Source of the DNA: Episyrphus balteatus
Lineage: Eukaryota > Arthropoda > Insecta > Diptera > Syrphidae
Direction: 5' to 3'
DNA length: 64,000 bases
Assembly (NCBI RefSeq): GCF_945859705.1
Contig: NC_079137.1
Span: 29,321,322-29,385,321, forward strand
Part shown: one piece after another, positions 34,900 through 48,438 of the stretch
Numbering within the stretch: position 1 is the first letter of the stretch
Layout of the letters: each line of letters opens with the position of its first letter
Program-made: the position numbers and the translations under genes
Notes under the pieces: generated by a model
Seen by the model: the letters and a program-made list of their open reading frames with translations, nothing else
What the model was told of the DNA's origin: nothing
Database searches by the model: none

Positions 34900-37800
34900 T
34901 TTACACTTTAATGATTAAATTACTCATTAAACTTTTAAAAACAACCGAATCAGTTAGGAGAATTGCCTTAAACTAATCCAAAATCAATTATCAAAAATTC
35001 ACCTTTTCACGATTTTAGACGCAATTAATTTTAAACATACGCGGAAGACAAATAACACTTGAGACTTTATTTTAACCGTTAAATTAATACTTGAGAACAA
35101 AATGGCATTCATAAAAAATTAATGTCTGGAATGATATCTGGAAAAAATAACGGAAGAAGCAAACATTTTCTAGTGGCCCTTATTTTGTTTTGAGTACTAG
35201 CTATTGATTTACATCACGATTAGGACATGCTATGCTTAATCAATAACGCTGATGGCTTGAAAATGTGTATGATCTTGGGTCTCATTGTAGGTAGATCTCT
35301 TTTTTAATTCTATGAAAACACCTTTATATCATATGAATAAGGATTTTGTTTTCTGTCCAACTTTTGTTAAAAAACTAAACTTTCGATTCCCATATTTATT
35401 TATTCGTTATGTTAAAACAGCAATAATTCAATTTCCTTCAACTAACTTTTATTTCTCAAACCAATTTTATTTATGACTTTGTGTTTTAGTTAGTGGCTTA
35501 CAATGTCTCCTTCCAAACCCATAAGACTCTATTCCAAACATTTTGATGTAGGTTTTAACTGCAATCTGTAATTTTGTATGTTCTTTTCATACTCAAAAGT
35601 AAGTGATTGTTCTTATTAGTTTAGACTTAGAAATAATTTGACCAATTAACTTACTTGTTGAACTTGCACATACATAAGTTACCAAATAACATCTTCTATA
35701 TTTCATGTTCTTTTTCAGAAGAACAAAAAAACAAGCAATCAAATAAATAAAGAAGGTAACATATTCAGAAAAACAATTGACTACGTTCTCCATTAATTTC
35801 CCCATTCTCTGTGTGTCCTTAATGAAAACTTATTTTCCCACTCAATTTTATGTGATAATAAGTTTTGTTTAGTCACACACGCCATATTAATTAGTATTGG
35901 CATAGATTTATGCTCTAAGGCCTTGAGTTTTGTTCTGGTGATGAATAACATTTCAATGGTTTGTGAAACTTAGAGGTTAAATATGAACAAATTAAGGACA
36001 TAAGAAAAAAGCTTAACGGGCTTTTTTGTCAAGAGTGATTGATCCATCACCATGAATTATATTCTCAGAATTCAAAATAATATCATTACGTTATTCCTGT
36101 TCTGAAATCTAATTCGCAGGCTAGAGCATAATCAACAAGTTACATAATATAAAATGTATGAATATATGGGCATGATGATGATAAAAGCTTAATTCGGTAG
36201 TTGTGATGACTAAACAAAGATCCTTTTAAATTTCTAAGACCCAAATAATTGCTATTGAGGAATTCACAAGTTAAAGTATTATCTACTTTAAACATTCTGA
36301 AGGTAAGCCTATATTATTTTTCTGTCGTCAAAGGATTCATTAGACCAATTCCAAGCATTTCTAGTTTGTAGCTAAAATATTTTGGAAATAATCAGAACTC
36401 TCTTGATGGACTTTTATTTATTTTTTTTACAGTAAACAAAAAAGCATCATTTGAAAATGAAATCATTTTATAGATATCTATCTTTTTAAAATTTTGATCT
36501 AAATGTTTCAGTTATCAATCTTTCAACTTAATTTGGCTTCTAGCCTATAATAACCTACATCGGTTTAACACCCTTTTTTAACCAACTTTTTGAACTGATT
36601 TTGATGATTCTCTTTTTTTTAAAGCTGGTGTTTTCGTGTGGTCTTATTTGGTCCAGTTCTGGACAATGTCATCCATGAGGAAAATAAAGTCGGTATTTTT
36701 TTAAATATAGGTAGGTATATGCATGGTGTCCCGGAATGAGATAAGGAACATTTAAGGCATTATTCTTGGTTATACTCTACCAAAAAAAATTGTTCTATCA
36801 GCAAAGTTGATAACATTTCGCCATGATTTAATAAAACTCTTACTTTTAATTATTACTTAATTATGTTTAAGTTTTTTATACCAATTTTTGTACAACACTT
36901 TATAATACATACAAGTCCTTTCTTTCAAATGCATTATAAACTTAACTTCCAACAATATAATTTATTCCAAAAAACAAAATGAATATAAAGGCGTGTAAAA
37001 TAAAAAAAATACTTAGACCATTAGAAAAAAAAAACATGCAAACATATAAATCATGCGCCACGGTGTACCAAAACATGTATATTGTATATCCAGTTAAAGT
37101 ACATATAAATACATGATAACTTGACCTTCGAAAAGCAACAAACAAAAGCTATTCACTTCTGAAATACAATGAAATTCGCTACAAAACAAACTCTTAATAT
37201 TGCAACATCATGTAGAGTATATATTTAAAAATAGCAAAAAATTAATTCATTTTTAAGAACAACACAAAAATACTATTATACTATACACAAACGAGGTGTT
37301 TGTATCGTTGGAACAATGGTTAAATAAAAAAAACATCAACATCCTACTTTTTCTAAAGGGATCTCTAAGCAAAACAAAAAAAAAATTTATAATTAAAATG
37401 AAAATTCAATTTAAAATCGTGATATTTTTTTACGAAATAAAATTAATAAAACCGCACAGACCAGTATTTTTGAGTATTTTCTATTCAAAGTGAAAAGGGT
37501 AACTTTTAAGCACTTTTCTCACCGAAGCGATGAGCATTATTTTAGTCATCTTTGTTTAAAAAAAATAAACTCCGTCGGGATTGTCTGAGTTGATTCATTG
37601 CTGAAACTTGTTTTTTTTTTTGGGTTTTTTTTATATCAAAACCCATTTTCTGTGGTGAATTTGTATACGTTAGCCGAAATTCTGCTGTGGCGTAAAATAA
37701 AATGGACGACTTGGTTGCACATGTTTGTACTTTTTGTTCAAAGTGAAGGCTTTTAGTCAATTTTGATAAATGTGTGATTTCAAAAAAAAAAAAGTTAAAC

Positions 37801-38061
37801 ATCAACCAAGATGTTCTATAAATGTAATATTATTTTCTTTGCGTGTGTACATAGTGTTAAATTTACTTATTTGGATTAAGAAATTTTATTTCAATAAAAT
37901 AAGTAAGCTCAATTCTGAAAAGAGATAAATTAAGGACCTTGCATCAAAAAGGATGCGGCTCTATTTTTAAATTCAGGCAGATCCAAACTTTAAAAAATCG
38001 TAGTTGTTACTTTTGTTTACTTAATTTAAAAATGCATATTCAAACATTTTTTTAAACCAGT
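34900..38061. other. Tc1 5' flank then unassigned AT-rich DNA
   Basis: No further coding similarity. A lone TGGTGTCCCGGAATGAGATA string at 36724 resembles a transposon end without a partner. A minus-oriented copy of the dispersed motif sits at 37691-37720. Confidence 0.4.
37691..37720 (-). repeat. Dispersed CCAAGTCGTCC motif, copy 4
   Basis: On the minus strand it reads GTGCAACCAAGTCGTCCATT then TTATTTTACG. Confidence 0.6.
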
Positions 38062-38067
38062 GTTGGA

Positions 38068-38668
38068 AAAACAAAATTTTGAAAGCAGAATATAAAAAAA
38101 AAAAAAAGAATTCTGGTCAGAAAAATTCTGCTTTTCATAATTCTGTTTTAAAAAATTCTGCAAAAAAAAAAATTTATTTGGAATACCTATGTTAAAAACC
38201 TTTTTTTAATTTATTGCTAAATTTTGTAAAATCATCTTCTCGTAAAATTTTCTGATTATGTTATAATTTAATTATTTTGTCAATTTTTTAGATGTTCATT
38301 TTTTTTTTTTGAAATCAATAAGTTTGAAATATAAAAAAAAGGATTTTACATGTTAAACATTTTTAAAAAATAATTACAAATTTGTTAAATTATCAAATAA
38401 TAAAAATGAACAGGTATTCAACAAATTAAAAAGAAAAGGTATATTTAAAAAAATAAAGTTGAATTACATCAATGAGATGTGATTTTGCTTAGTAAGGGAA
38501 TACCTATACTATGAAAAAAAAACGGCATTGGCAAAAATTTTTTTGTTCGTATATGCTGGCAGAACTTTAAAAAGCAGAACTTTAAAAAAGCCGAATTTTG
38601 AAAGACAGAATTTTCGTTAAAAAAAAGCAGAATTTTCAAAACCAAAATTTTGACCTCATTTCCCATGT
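38068..38668. mobile_element. Second copy of the inverted AATTCTGC-array element
   Basis: Left units TTCTGCTTTTCATAATTCTG (38125 on), right units GCAGAATTTTC and similar ending with AAATTTTGACCTCATTTCCC. The core matches the copy at 585-1416. It is shorter and more diverged. Confidence 0.55.
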
Positions 38669-40160
38669 CACTTTTGTAAAATGTTAATTTTTGCCTAATT
38701 CTTTATGTACACTTAAGGAAAGCGACATCAAAATGAACGGAAGCCACTTTGATTTAACGTTTATTCGGAATGATTTAGCGTTGAAAATGAACATTTTAAA
38801 ATCAACGTGGAAAAAAGATTTATTTTTAGTAATTTAATTTCTATAAGGCAGTACAAATCAATTTGGTACATCTTTGAAACAAACACTTTTTAACTTAACA
38901 TGATTGCTTTGCATCATTTTTTTAAAATTCTTTTTCGAATATTTTCCAGAAGGCTTCTGAATGATTCCGGACGCTTCCGGAGAGCCAATAGAAAACGACA
39001 TCAAATACACAATTTCCTTTAGGATTACAATGTAGATATTTAATACGAAGCGATTGCCGTATATTTTATGAAAATCGGTTCATTATTACAGTGGTGACGT
39101 AAGTCCAAAGTTTTTTAAGTTCATTTTTTGGGCATAACTTTTTTGTAAGGACAAATAAAAAAAAAACTAGGTACACACAATGCACATATCGCAGAGCAAT
39201 TGCCGTTTTTCAAAATCGGATGAGTTTTGCAACTTTAGTGGCTGTCCAAACCTCAGCAGGCAAATTGTCTGAAAAGTTCAGGATCATGATATCGTCGGCA
39301 CAACGCCAAAACCGCGAATCTGCATTTTTTGACATTTTAACTTGAATGCGTCATTTTATTTCTATATAAGATTGTAGTTACTTGATAAGAATCAACTTTC
39401 AGCCACAGGCAGTAAAATTATTGCCATTCTCAAAGTGACAGATGGTCAAAGTTTGAACTAGGGACTAAAACCAGGATTTTTTCAAACTAATATTTTTTTC
39501 GCTTTTTGGAGCTTTGTGTCCTTTTCATTACCCCTAAACACAAAACTTGAATTAAGTAAACAATTTAAGAATGTATTTTTAAAATTGCTTAGGTATGGTT
39601 TTAAAAAGCTGAATTTTTGAACTAGAATTTGGGTTTTTTTACCTCTTCTAAACTTACCCTTAGTATCTATGCATATTTACAAATATATGTATATCGCATA
39701 TGAAAATAAATAAAAATTGAAACAGTTCAACGGCACACGCATGTCACTCCCACCCCAAAACGCCACACAACACCTTTAGCATAGTGCCTTCATGGATAGA
39801 GATGACATTTGACTATATTACTTGGCAACCGTGTTCTTTTTTGGGTTAAGTTTGGTTGTATTTTTTATATAACATAAAAACGTATATTCATATGCGACAT
39901 CGAGTGCTGTAGCTATTTTTAAATCCAAGAAAAATCTTTTTATGGAGAAAACAAATACAACTTACCATTTGGGTTGATTCACATGAAAATTATTGTTTTT
40001 ATATTTTTCTACTGAAAACATTTTGATTCACATGAAAATCATACATTCATATAAATGTATGTATTGGTATGTTTGAAATACAATTTTCTTCTTTTAATTT
40101 TGTCATGTTCCCACTTATCGGAATAAATGTAACTACATGTCTGTGTCTGTTATTATACAA
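38669..40160. other. Unassigned DNA
   Basis: No gene. One pair of similar words (GATTCACATGAAAATNAT at 39968 and 40023) is the only visible local repeat. Confidence 0.4.
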
Positions 40161-40559
40161 AAGGATGGTCCAGAATATACTAGGTTTTTTTGTCTCGACC
40201 TTTTATTTTAATTTACGTTGAATTTTTTTTTTTTTATTGATCGAAACATAAGAAATTAATATAGTTATAGAATGTCTAGAAGTCACTGCCCAAAACATAC
40301 AAATATTAATTACCTTCAAACTTGGGTTATTTCATTTTTTAGTTTTCATCTAATGGTTTACCAGATTTTACTTTAAACAAGATTTTTATAATTTTTAGTG
40401 GGTTTTTTTTACTTTTTTTTACTTTACCTAAGTACCTACATTACATAAAAAATTTGCCTTTCTGAGTTAAATTCTTTTTCTTTTCTTCTTATTTTGAAGG
40501 CTGTTTTCTTATTTCGTAAAACTTTTAAAAGTGACAAAAAAATGTTCGGACCACCCTTA
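40161..40559. mobile_element. Small element with AAGGRTGGTCC inverted ends
   Basis: AAGGATGGTCC at 40161-40171 and GGACCACCCTT at 40549-40559. The interior is non-coding. The target duplication is unclear, so this is tentative. Confidence 0.45.
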
Positions 40560-41117
40560 TGCACATATTATGTGTTGAAAATATTACTCTGTTTGAAAAA
40601 TAATATTTGTGAATATGACATTTGTTCATTAATAATTCATTTTACCGTTCGTTATTTGTTTGGAAATGGTTAAGGTTCATACATACAAACATACATAAAT
40701 ATGCCTGTATATCACACCGAAATAAACAAAGATATCCAAAATTTTACATTTTGATTGTTAATAAATAATTTATTATCCAAGGGATAACTTGTTAGACATT
40801 TTATAAGGATAATACTATTTGATGAAAATTGCATTAATATAAAGGTGTTTGATTATTTTGAAGTATAAAAATACTAATAGATATATAAGTGGGCATACAT
40901 TTATAATAAACATGCGTATTAATAGTGGGCTACTAAATATTCTAACTGAAAGGGTATATCAGACACTGAACCTTGAGCTGAAATTAATTGTTTACACGAC
41001 ACTTTTGCATTTAAAAAGTATCATCAACACATTTTGATTTGGAAAATTAAGTAGCTCAAAATTTAAAAAATTAGGATTATATTACGTATACTAACAGTTC
41101 TATAAATTTCATTCCTG

Positions 41118-41350
41118 TAAAATCGAAATTCTTTTTTTTTAATTTTGTACTTTGCTAGACACCACCTCTAGAACATACCAACCAAATATGAGCTCTTAAT
41201 ATTAATGGGAAAGTCCTCCGCTTCGAATTTTCTAATTTTTACATCAATCTTCTACAAAAAAAAAATCATTTTTTTATAAATCGACCTTTTAGCAAGTTGC
41301 CTATATATTGCAATTTCCTTGATAAATAAATCAATATTTTTCCTCCAAAA
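41118..41350 (+). repeat. Diverged single-arm copy of the palindromic element
   Basis: AAATCGAAATTCTTTTTTTT, AATATGAGCTCTTAATATTA, ATGGGAAAGTCCTCCGCTT and CGACCTTTTAGCAAGTTGCC match the outer part of the 61396-62657 palindrome arms in the same order. Confidence 0.65.
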
Positions 41351-44300
41351 AAAACTTTCTTTTACAGTTTTTAATTTAATAAAATTATTCGACACATAAA
41401 AACAAAATATCTAAAATATTTATCAACATTTTACTCCATTTTTGAATAAAAATTTTCGTTTCAATAGGAAGACATTTAGAAAAAAATCAGGGATCAAGAA
41501 ACCAGTTGTATGTATATTTAATAATATGGTCAAAAAAACATTTTGTTTATTTTTTTTTTTATTTGGATCTTATATTTGCTAAAGCCCACAGTTTATTTTT
41601 AATCAAAACTATTGAACCCGGTTTTGTGAATTTTTTTGATTTTGGTTATTTATAAGGTAACTACTGTTTTCTATTTCTACTTCTCCTCTAGGAAATCTTT
41701 CAAAACCATCAACTAAATTATTTCAGTGCATTGGACTGTAGCTCGAAATAGAGACAGGCATACAAGACCAACTTTTTTCGCATTGTCTATCATCGTATAG
41801 TCCAGACAAAATAGACATAAAATAGATGTTGCAAACCGCATAGAGCCAACAATTGGTATAGACATAGAGCATTGAGGCATCGATTAAATTAAAATGTCAA
41901 AAAATCCCATGTGTGCATAAAAAGTTATCCAAGGCTAAATGTCGAAAATAAAGCTATCAAAAACAAAAATACATGGACGACTTGTAGGTTTTGTAATTCC
42001 CCAAAAAAAGTAACGTCACTCTTTTTCCTCGAGAAATCCTTGATATCGCAATTTTAAAATGTGTTAAATGTCAAATAACAGGTTTTTCGGATATTTCAAA
42101 TTTCAAATATTTCAAATCATGTGTAGATTATAAGCTTCTCTACATTGGAAAAATTCACTTTTTATTTCTCAGAGCTATAAAATAACAAAAAAAAATATTT
42201 TTTTTTTCAAGAGTTAATTTTTTCGTTTTCGTCCTGTTTTTGAACTATGATGGTTTTATGATTTTGCTCTCTTTTCACTTAACTGGCTTTATCTTTGCCA
42301 AATTACAACCAATCAAGAATTAATTACAGTTTTAGTTTGTCCCAAAACTTTTTTTTTGCGGACAACAATTTCTCCGCAATTTTGTTTTTTTTTTTCACTT
42401 TCATATCATTTTATTCAAAAACAAGTGAATGAGTATCTATTAATTTTTATTTTTGTTTCATTAATAACGTGCAGTTTATTTTCTTTAAAAAAAATATTTT
42501 TTTTTTTCATAAAAAAAAGACTACTGAAAATTTAAAAAAATAAACAAACTTAAAATAAAAATAATTTTTATTATTTTTTCTTCGTTTGTATGTCATTTAA
42601 AGCATGTAGGATGTAGGTATAGGTACAATGTTTACATTATTTAAAAATTAAATCAAAAAGATGTTGTGTAAAATATTAAAATATTTTTTTAAGTATAAAA
42701 ATTGGTATACAATTCAAAAGAAAATACTAACCGTTGTTCGAAAAACTGATTTAAAAAAAAAAAATGTTTTTTTTTTTTTTCTTAAATCCAAAATTAGTTT
42801 TTTTTTTAAACTTTTCTTACAATGAGAAAAAAACGTAAAATTTAATATGATCAATATATGGTGTTCCTTGATCTGAAGTTGTTTTTTCTTTCAGTATAGT
42901 CATAACGTGAAGAAAACGCTTTTATGGAAATGACCGTTCTTAACGTTTCAGTGGTTTGGGCTGCAGTCTGAGTTTTTTTTGCATTCTCTATAATGGTAAA
43001 GACATATTTGATTGATATCTAGAGTTCGATTTATTTTTTTTTTAATCCTTAACTTGCCCTGTGTTTTTATAAATGCCATCATAATTGTCTCAAATGTCCA
43101 CAATCAATTTCCACTTTCGCTGTAACGGTGCAGCACCTTGTCAAACTACGGGGCCCACAAGGACGTGAATCGCCCACATTGAACACGATCTTTTTTAACC
43201 ATCGCAATTTCCAAATATCATTCCATTCTAGTTTTCGTAGAAAAATTTATTTTTAGTAATAAACCATTTGATATGGTAAGCAAAATAAATTCCAAAAATC
43301 AATTCTTAGCAAAAAGTTCCCATTTTCAGTGTTGCTAATAAAATTATAATGACATTTCAAACTTGAGTGACCCTATTTTAACTTAATCACTTCTACGACC
43401 TAACAGAATTTACCACCAAAAATTACATTTCTACCATGTGCCAGACATTTCGTTACAATATAAATGTCAATCATCTGCATCACCATCATCATCATCGCCA
43501 TAATAATGGTTTTGAACACAAAATAACCTTTAACCTTTTAGTGGCATTTGAGTGATATCTTCATAGCCTCTTTGTGTAAATAAAACTTTAACCTTTTCTG
43601 AAACCATGGTGCCTTTAAAATGGTTTCACACTTTCAACGCCTATTTTTGCTCAATGCACAATGTATTTGTATATATTTTGATTGTGCGACGCGACGCGGC
43701 GCAACGGTAAGAAATAAAAAAATAAAATAGCATTAACCCATGAGTAGAGATAAAATTTTAAAACCTTTTTCCCGTAAAGAATGCTTTTACCAGCATTCAT
43801 AGGATTTGCTGTGTAATGTTTCCACTCTCGTCCTTTATATCCCATGTAAAAGTACATATTTATGTAGATAAAGTTAAAAATGCAGAGACTGATTTATAAA
43901 CGAAACGCTTCTTTTACTGGATGATGTTAACCAAAATGGATGTAAAATGCAGGAAACACGCAATCAATCATGTTATTTTATTTTATTTATAAAAAAAATC
44001 TGAATTTTTATCTATCAAGTTAAAATTTCTGCGAATTGTATCATTACAACTTACAACTTATTAATTAATTTTAAATTAATCTCTTTGCTTAACAGGACTT
44101 CCGAAATTGGGGACAAGGATAATCTCATGCACATTTTAGTTGAATTGTGCCACTATTGTATGGCTGTGAGTTCCGTTTAAACGAAAAAAAAAAAAACAAT
44201 TTTCGGTGCTATTCAAGATGCGAGTTTAATGAGCTAACTTGAGATAAGACTTACACTAGCACCGTTTTTATTGTTGGTTTCGGAAAGTAGTTTCTAAAAG

Positions 44301-46600
44301 AGCAAAGGTATTTCGATAACGGAGATATTTGTATTTCAATTGTTTTTGAAGCATCAAACAGATAAATATTAATGTCTCCAAACGATAAACAATTAAATAA
44401 CCCATTAACTAAGGCTTTAAAGTTCGATGCCTAATGTATACTCAACGATTTGATTCGACATCGTTGCGTTTTGGCTTATTTAGGATCCAAATCAATGGTA
44501 ATAGGTAATTGACCAAAATGAAATAAGTTATTTCTTTCAAAAACTGCTCTAACAATTTTGATTTTAAAAAAATTAATACTGTTACAAATAAGTTCTTACT
44601 TTTGAATAAAAAAAATTGCTACGAAATCGTTTTTTTTAAATGAATTTTTAATTTTTTTTAAACCAATTTTTTTTTTTTTTTTTTTTTTGAAAAATGACTT
44701 TCTCAAAAGCGACTCTAACAATTTAGATTTAAATGTTTGTATGTAATGGAGCAAATAAGTTGGAAGCGTTATTAACGGTGTCTGTCATAGAAACGTTTTC
44801 TTCATTTCTCAATTGGTCGTAAGCGATTCAATCGATTAGAACGAAAATATTTATTTATGCAAAATATTTACCTAGTCCATTTTTTTTTTTTTTTTTTTTG
44901 AAAAATCAATTTTTTTTTTAACAGTTTGATGATTTTTTTTTTTAACTTTGTTAATAAATATTTAAAATGTCATATTTTTTTATAGGTACCTACATTTTTT
45001 TATCTAAAAAAAAGCTCTAACGATTTTCAAATTTTTGTTTCCAAATAAAAATATTTTGCATTAAAAAATACTATTACAAATAAAAAAAAACTGTAGGTAC
45101 TAAAAAAAATTCAATGCATTAATTTTTTTCTAATATTCGTCAATATCACAATAATTATGAATATTAATGCCAAATATCAGCTAAAAATGCAAGGATATTT
45201 AAAAACAATTTTTTTTTTTTAATGCAAAATACATTTATTTGCATAAACCAAATTATTAAAAAAAAAAAATTGTTTTAAATGCATTTAATTTTAACAAATA
45301 TTATTGTTTTGTATGCATAATTTCAACAAATATTTTTTTTAACTTCCATTGAATTTTTTTTATTTTGATATTTTTACGATCCTGGCATTTATTATTTTTT
45401 AAAATATTTTTCAACCGTTTTTATCTCCGACTTATTTATATCAAGAATTTACCAATCAATTATAGACTCCTTGACACATGAACATACATTTCAAATGTAA
45501 ATGCCCTCGTAAGAATTTTTTTTTTTTTTTTTTGGTAGGTAAATGAAATTATTTCAAAAGCGAAAACAAGATCATCTTTTTCATCGTAAAAATAAAAAAA
45601 CAAACAATTGCTAGCCAATTGCCGAAACAAAAATACTTTCCTGTCATTATCCGTGACATTTTGCTGAAAAACAACATTTTGCAACACGATAAAATTAAAA
45701 GCTTTTATAAATATAGCTCCACATTAACCGCTAATTATTATTACTCGCATATTATCATCTCGCACAGATCCATTGATCTTTAAATACTTGTAAAATCCCA
45801 ATATTTTTTTCAGAACAGGACGTTGCGATGATGTGGCGTATTCGTTAACTGCAATAAATACCAACAAATAATTTGTGACTGCTGATTGAAAAACATTAAT
45901 GAAAAACTTATTAACAAGAAAAAAGCACAGTCAGCAGATAGCTATATAACATTCAAAGATATAAAGATCCGTTTCTGAACTGTGTTCACATAAAATTCTT
46001 GCAACATTTTATTTTTAGAAATTTTCATCAAATTTTATTAATCTATAACAAATTTGGGCAAAAAGAAAACAAAAAATTAAACAAAATCAACTCATTAATT
46101 TTCTTTTCTGCAATAATCATCTCCCAGAAAATCATCAACGCATTCAACTAAATCGTTGGACATGGCATTGTTTTGGAAATGTGAAAAACTCCCAAAAAAT
46201 ATTTCATTAATTACAGTGAAGGAAAACACATACAGGAGCGTGTTATGCTAGTTTGAAAAGTATGTTCACACACAAAGGAAGGGCGCTTAAGACTGCAAAT
46301 GGATTGCTTTCTTACGGTCCTTACAGATTTTCTTCTAAATTAATGTTTTTTTTTGGATACAGCAATTTAAAGTCAAACTTTAAAGGTACTATTTTCAAAA
46401 ATACGTTAGTATTTTTTAAGTCCATCCTTACAAATATCACCTTAAAGGTTTCAATAATAAACAGGCGCTGTTAAGGTTCAATGCGGCTATGAACACAAAA
46501 ATAAATCTCTGACTACAGACGCAGCTGTCGTCCGCCTGCTAGATGCCCCATCACAAATGCATCTAAAAGTATCTTCTGAATTTTAAAATAACTCTGAGAA
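41351..46600. other. Unassigned AT-rich DNA
   Basis: Very rich in A and T homopolymers (for example about 44670-44690 and 44880-44900). No gene, RNA or clear element boundary seen. 43050-43200 is the least AT-rich patch but shows no motif. Confidence 0.4.
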
Positions 46601-46604
46601 CGAT

Positions 46605-46945
46605 GGCTATTCTATATATATTTCATATGTGTGTAAAAGCGAAACAAATAGGTTTAGTTGCCGGTGGACGTAGCTTTTTTTCGCCCAATGCCAGACTGAA
46701 GCATCGAGCGCCACCGGACAGTTGTTGGAATGACACTAGAATATTTGTGTGTTCTTGAGATTTCCAGTTGAAGTGTGACCGTTTCGCCGTGTGAGAATTT
46801 TTAAAAACGAACTGTATCAGAACTTTTTTCTAAACCAAGTGTACTTTTTAAAGTGTTCCCTTGAAATAAATAACAAAAAAGAACTTTCAAGACTCTTATT
46901 GTATATTGTGATTTAAGTGAATTAAATATAAAAATAAACTTCATC
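46605..46945 (+). promoter_or_regulatory. Candidate promoter and 5' untranslated region
   Basis: A TATATATA box lies at 46613-46620 and an initiator-like GGACAGTTG at 46717-46725. Sequence complexity and GC rise over 46500-46800 compared with neighbours. It leads into a candidate start codon at 46946. Without transcript data the start site cannot be fixed. Confidence 0.3.
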
Positions 46946-46960
46946 ATGCAGGACGTAACT
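46946..46960 (+). CDS. Candidate first coding exon (MQDVT), unidentified membrane protein
   Basis: ATGCAGGACGTAACT is followed directly by the consensus donor GTAAGT at 46961. The exon would end in phase 0, and the next strong plus-strand exon (60294-60539) begins in phase 0, so the two can be joined without disturbing the frame. The joined N-terminus would be MQDVT followed by RRASRVGSLRRG, a basic, serine-containing cytosolic tail before the first membrane helix. A small first coding exon followed by a very long intron is common in fly genes. It is supported by position and splice signal only; intervening exons cannot be excluded. Confidence 0.4.
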
Positions 46961-48407
46961 GTAAGTGAATCTTTAATCCATTTCCACATTCCCAAAAATT
47001 ACTTCACACAATCCCTTTAAATACTTTACCTAATTACAAGAAATTCACCAAAGTGTGGTGGCAAAAAGCCAAATAGGTCGATGAACGACAAATTAGTCCA
47101 ACTTGGCAAAGTGGTATTGGCGGCAATTTACAAAATAAAAAAAAAATAATAGAAATCGAAGTAAACGACAAAGTATTGTCATCAAAAAGTCATCAAAATG
47201 TTCCACCTAAGTTACATAGGTATTTAGGGATTTGAATAAGAAAATCAATCTTCAATCAAACGGATTCAATGGAAATGAAAAAAATCGGAAACATTAAAGA
47301 AAATAATCTGAAACCAGCAGGTGAAGTGCCAGTTGCAGCATCATCTTCTTCCATTTGAATGTCGTATATAACAACTTTTTGGGTTGATTTTATTATTTTC
47401 TATTCTATTTTCGTTTGAATACAGTTTTTTTGTTATTTAAAATTTGAGCGACATTTCAAAAGGGCTCTTGAAGACGAAAAGAAAGAAAAAATAATAAATA
47501 AGCCGGATATAAATATATTGTTTAGTTATGCAAGTTTTTTTTTTTTGTTATAACTTTCTTATGCATAAAAATAATTTATAGAAAGTGGGTGGAAAATGGG
47601 GACAAGAAAAAAAAAAAGGATAAAATAACATAGAAAGAAAAAATAAATAAAACAGATTGCATGTTTTAATAAAATATAAAAGGGGAGCTTATATTTTATT
47701 AAGATTTTAGGTTTCCTTTGTTTTTATTAAGAAAATTCAATTATAGGAGAGAAGAGTGAATTTAGTTTTTTCTTTCAAAGAAAATAATGTAGGTATAAGA
47801 AAAATTTCAATATTATAGTAGTGTTTTCTTACCACAATTAAATGGAGGAATTAGGATTTGATAAACTTTCAATACTTTCACGAAACAGCTTTTCATCACT
47901 ATTTTATTTTAAATATAAAAATAAAATAATAATATATCAAAGCATTTTTTTTTTAACTCTTTAAAAACAGAAATAAGGTTTTTTTTAGTTGATGCATATC
48001 AAGAAAATGTAGGTTACTTCTATAAAATTATATATAATATCTCAAAAATGGAAGCTTATAAACTTCGGATGACTTCGGATTTGAACTCAGCACCAGATTT
48101 GAAAAACCTACAAAAAAGTATATTTTCAAAACTAATTGTTTTTTTCTAAAAATGCGTCTTAATAAGACAAATCAAAACGCATACTTTTAGCAACTGTTTT
48201 TGTATGTTAAACTGTAATCATGATTCTGCCAAACACTACAGATTTTTGCATAAATGTATTCTTTACTAAAAGTACAATACCAACTATGCAAATATATATT
48301 ATTATTATGTACTTACTATAAGATACTATCACTATCTAACTGTTATCTAAAGGAATATTTTCAAAAACACACGTTACTCAAATATACTCGTATATCTCCT
48401 TGCGATG

Positions 48408-48409
<2 letters not shown>

Positions 48410-48436
<27 letters not shown>
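48410..48436. repeat. Poly-T run of about 27
   Basis: Uninterrupted T tract; assembly length may be unreliable. Confidence 0.9.

Positions 48437-48438
<2 letters not shown>

Noticed and set aside
36724..36760. TGGTGTCCCGGAATGAGATA as a transposon end related to TACAGGGTGTCC
   Set aside because: Only eight bases are shared and no partner end was found.
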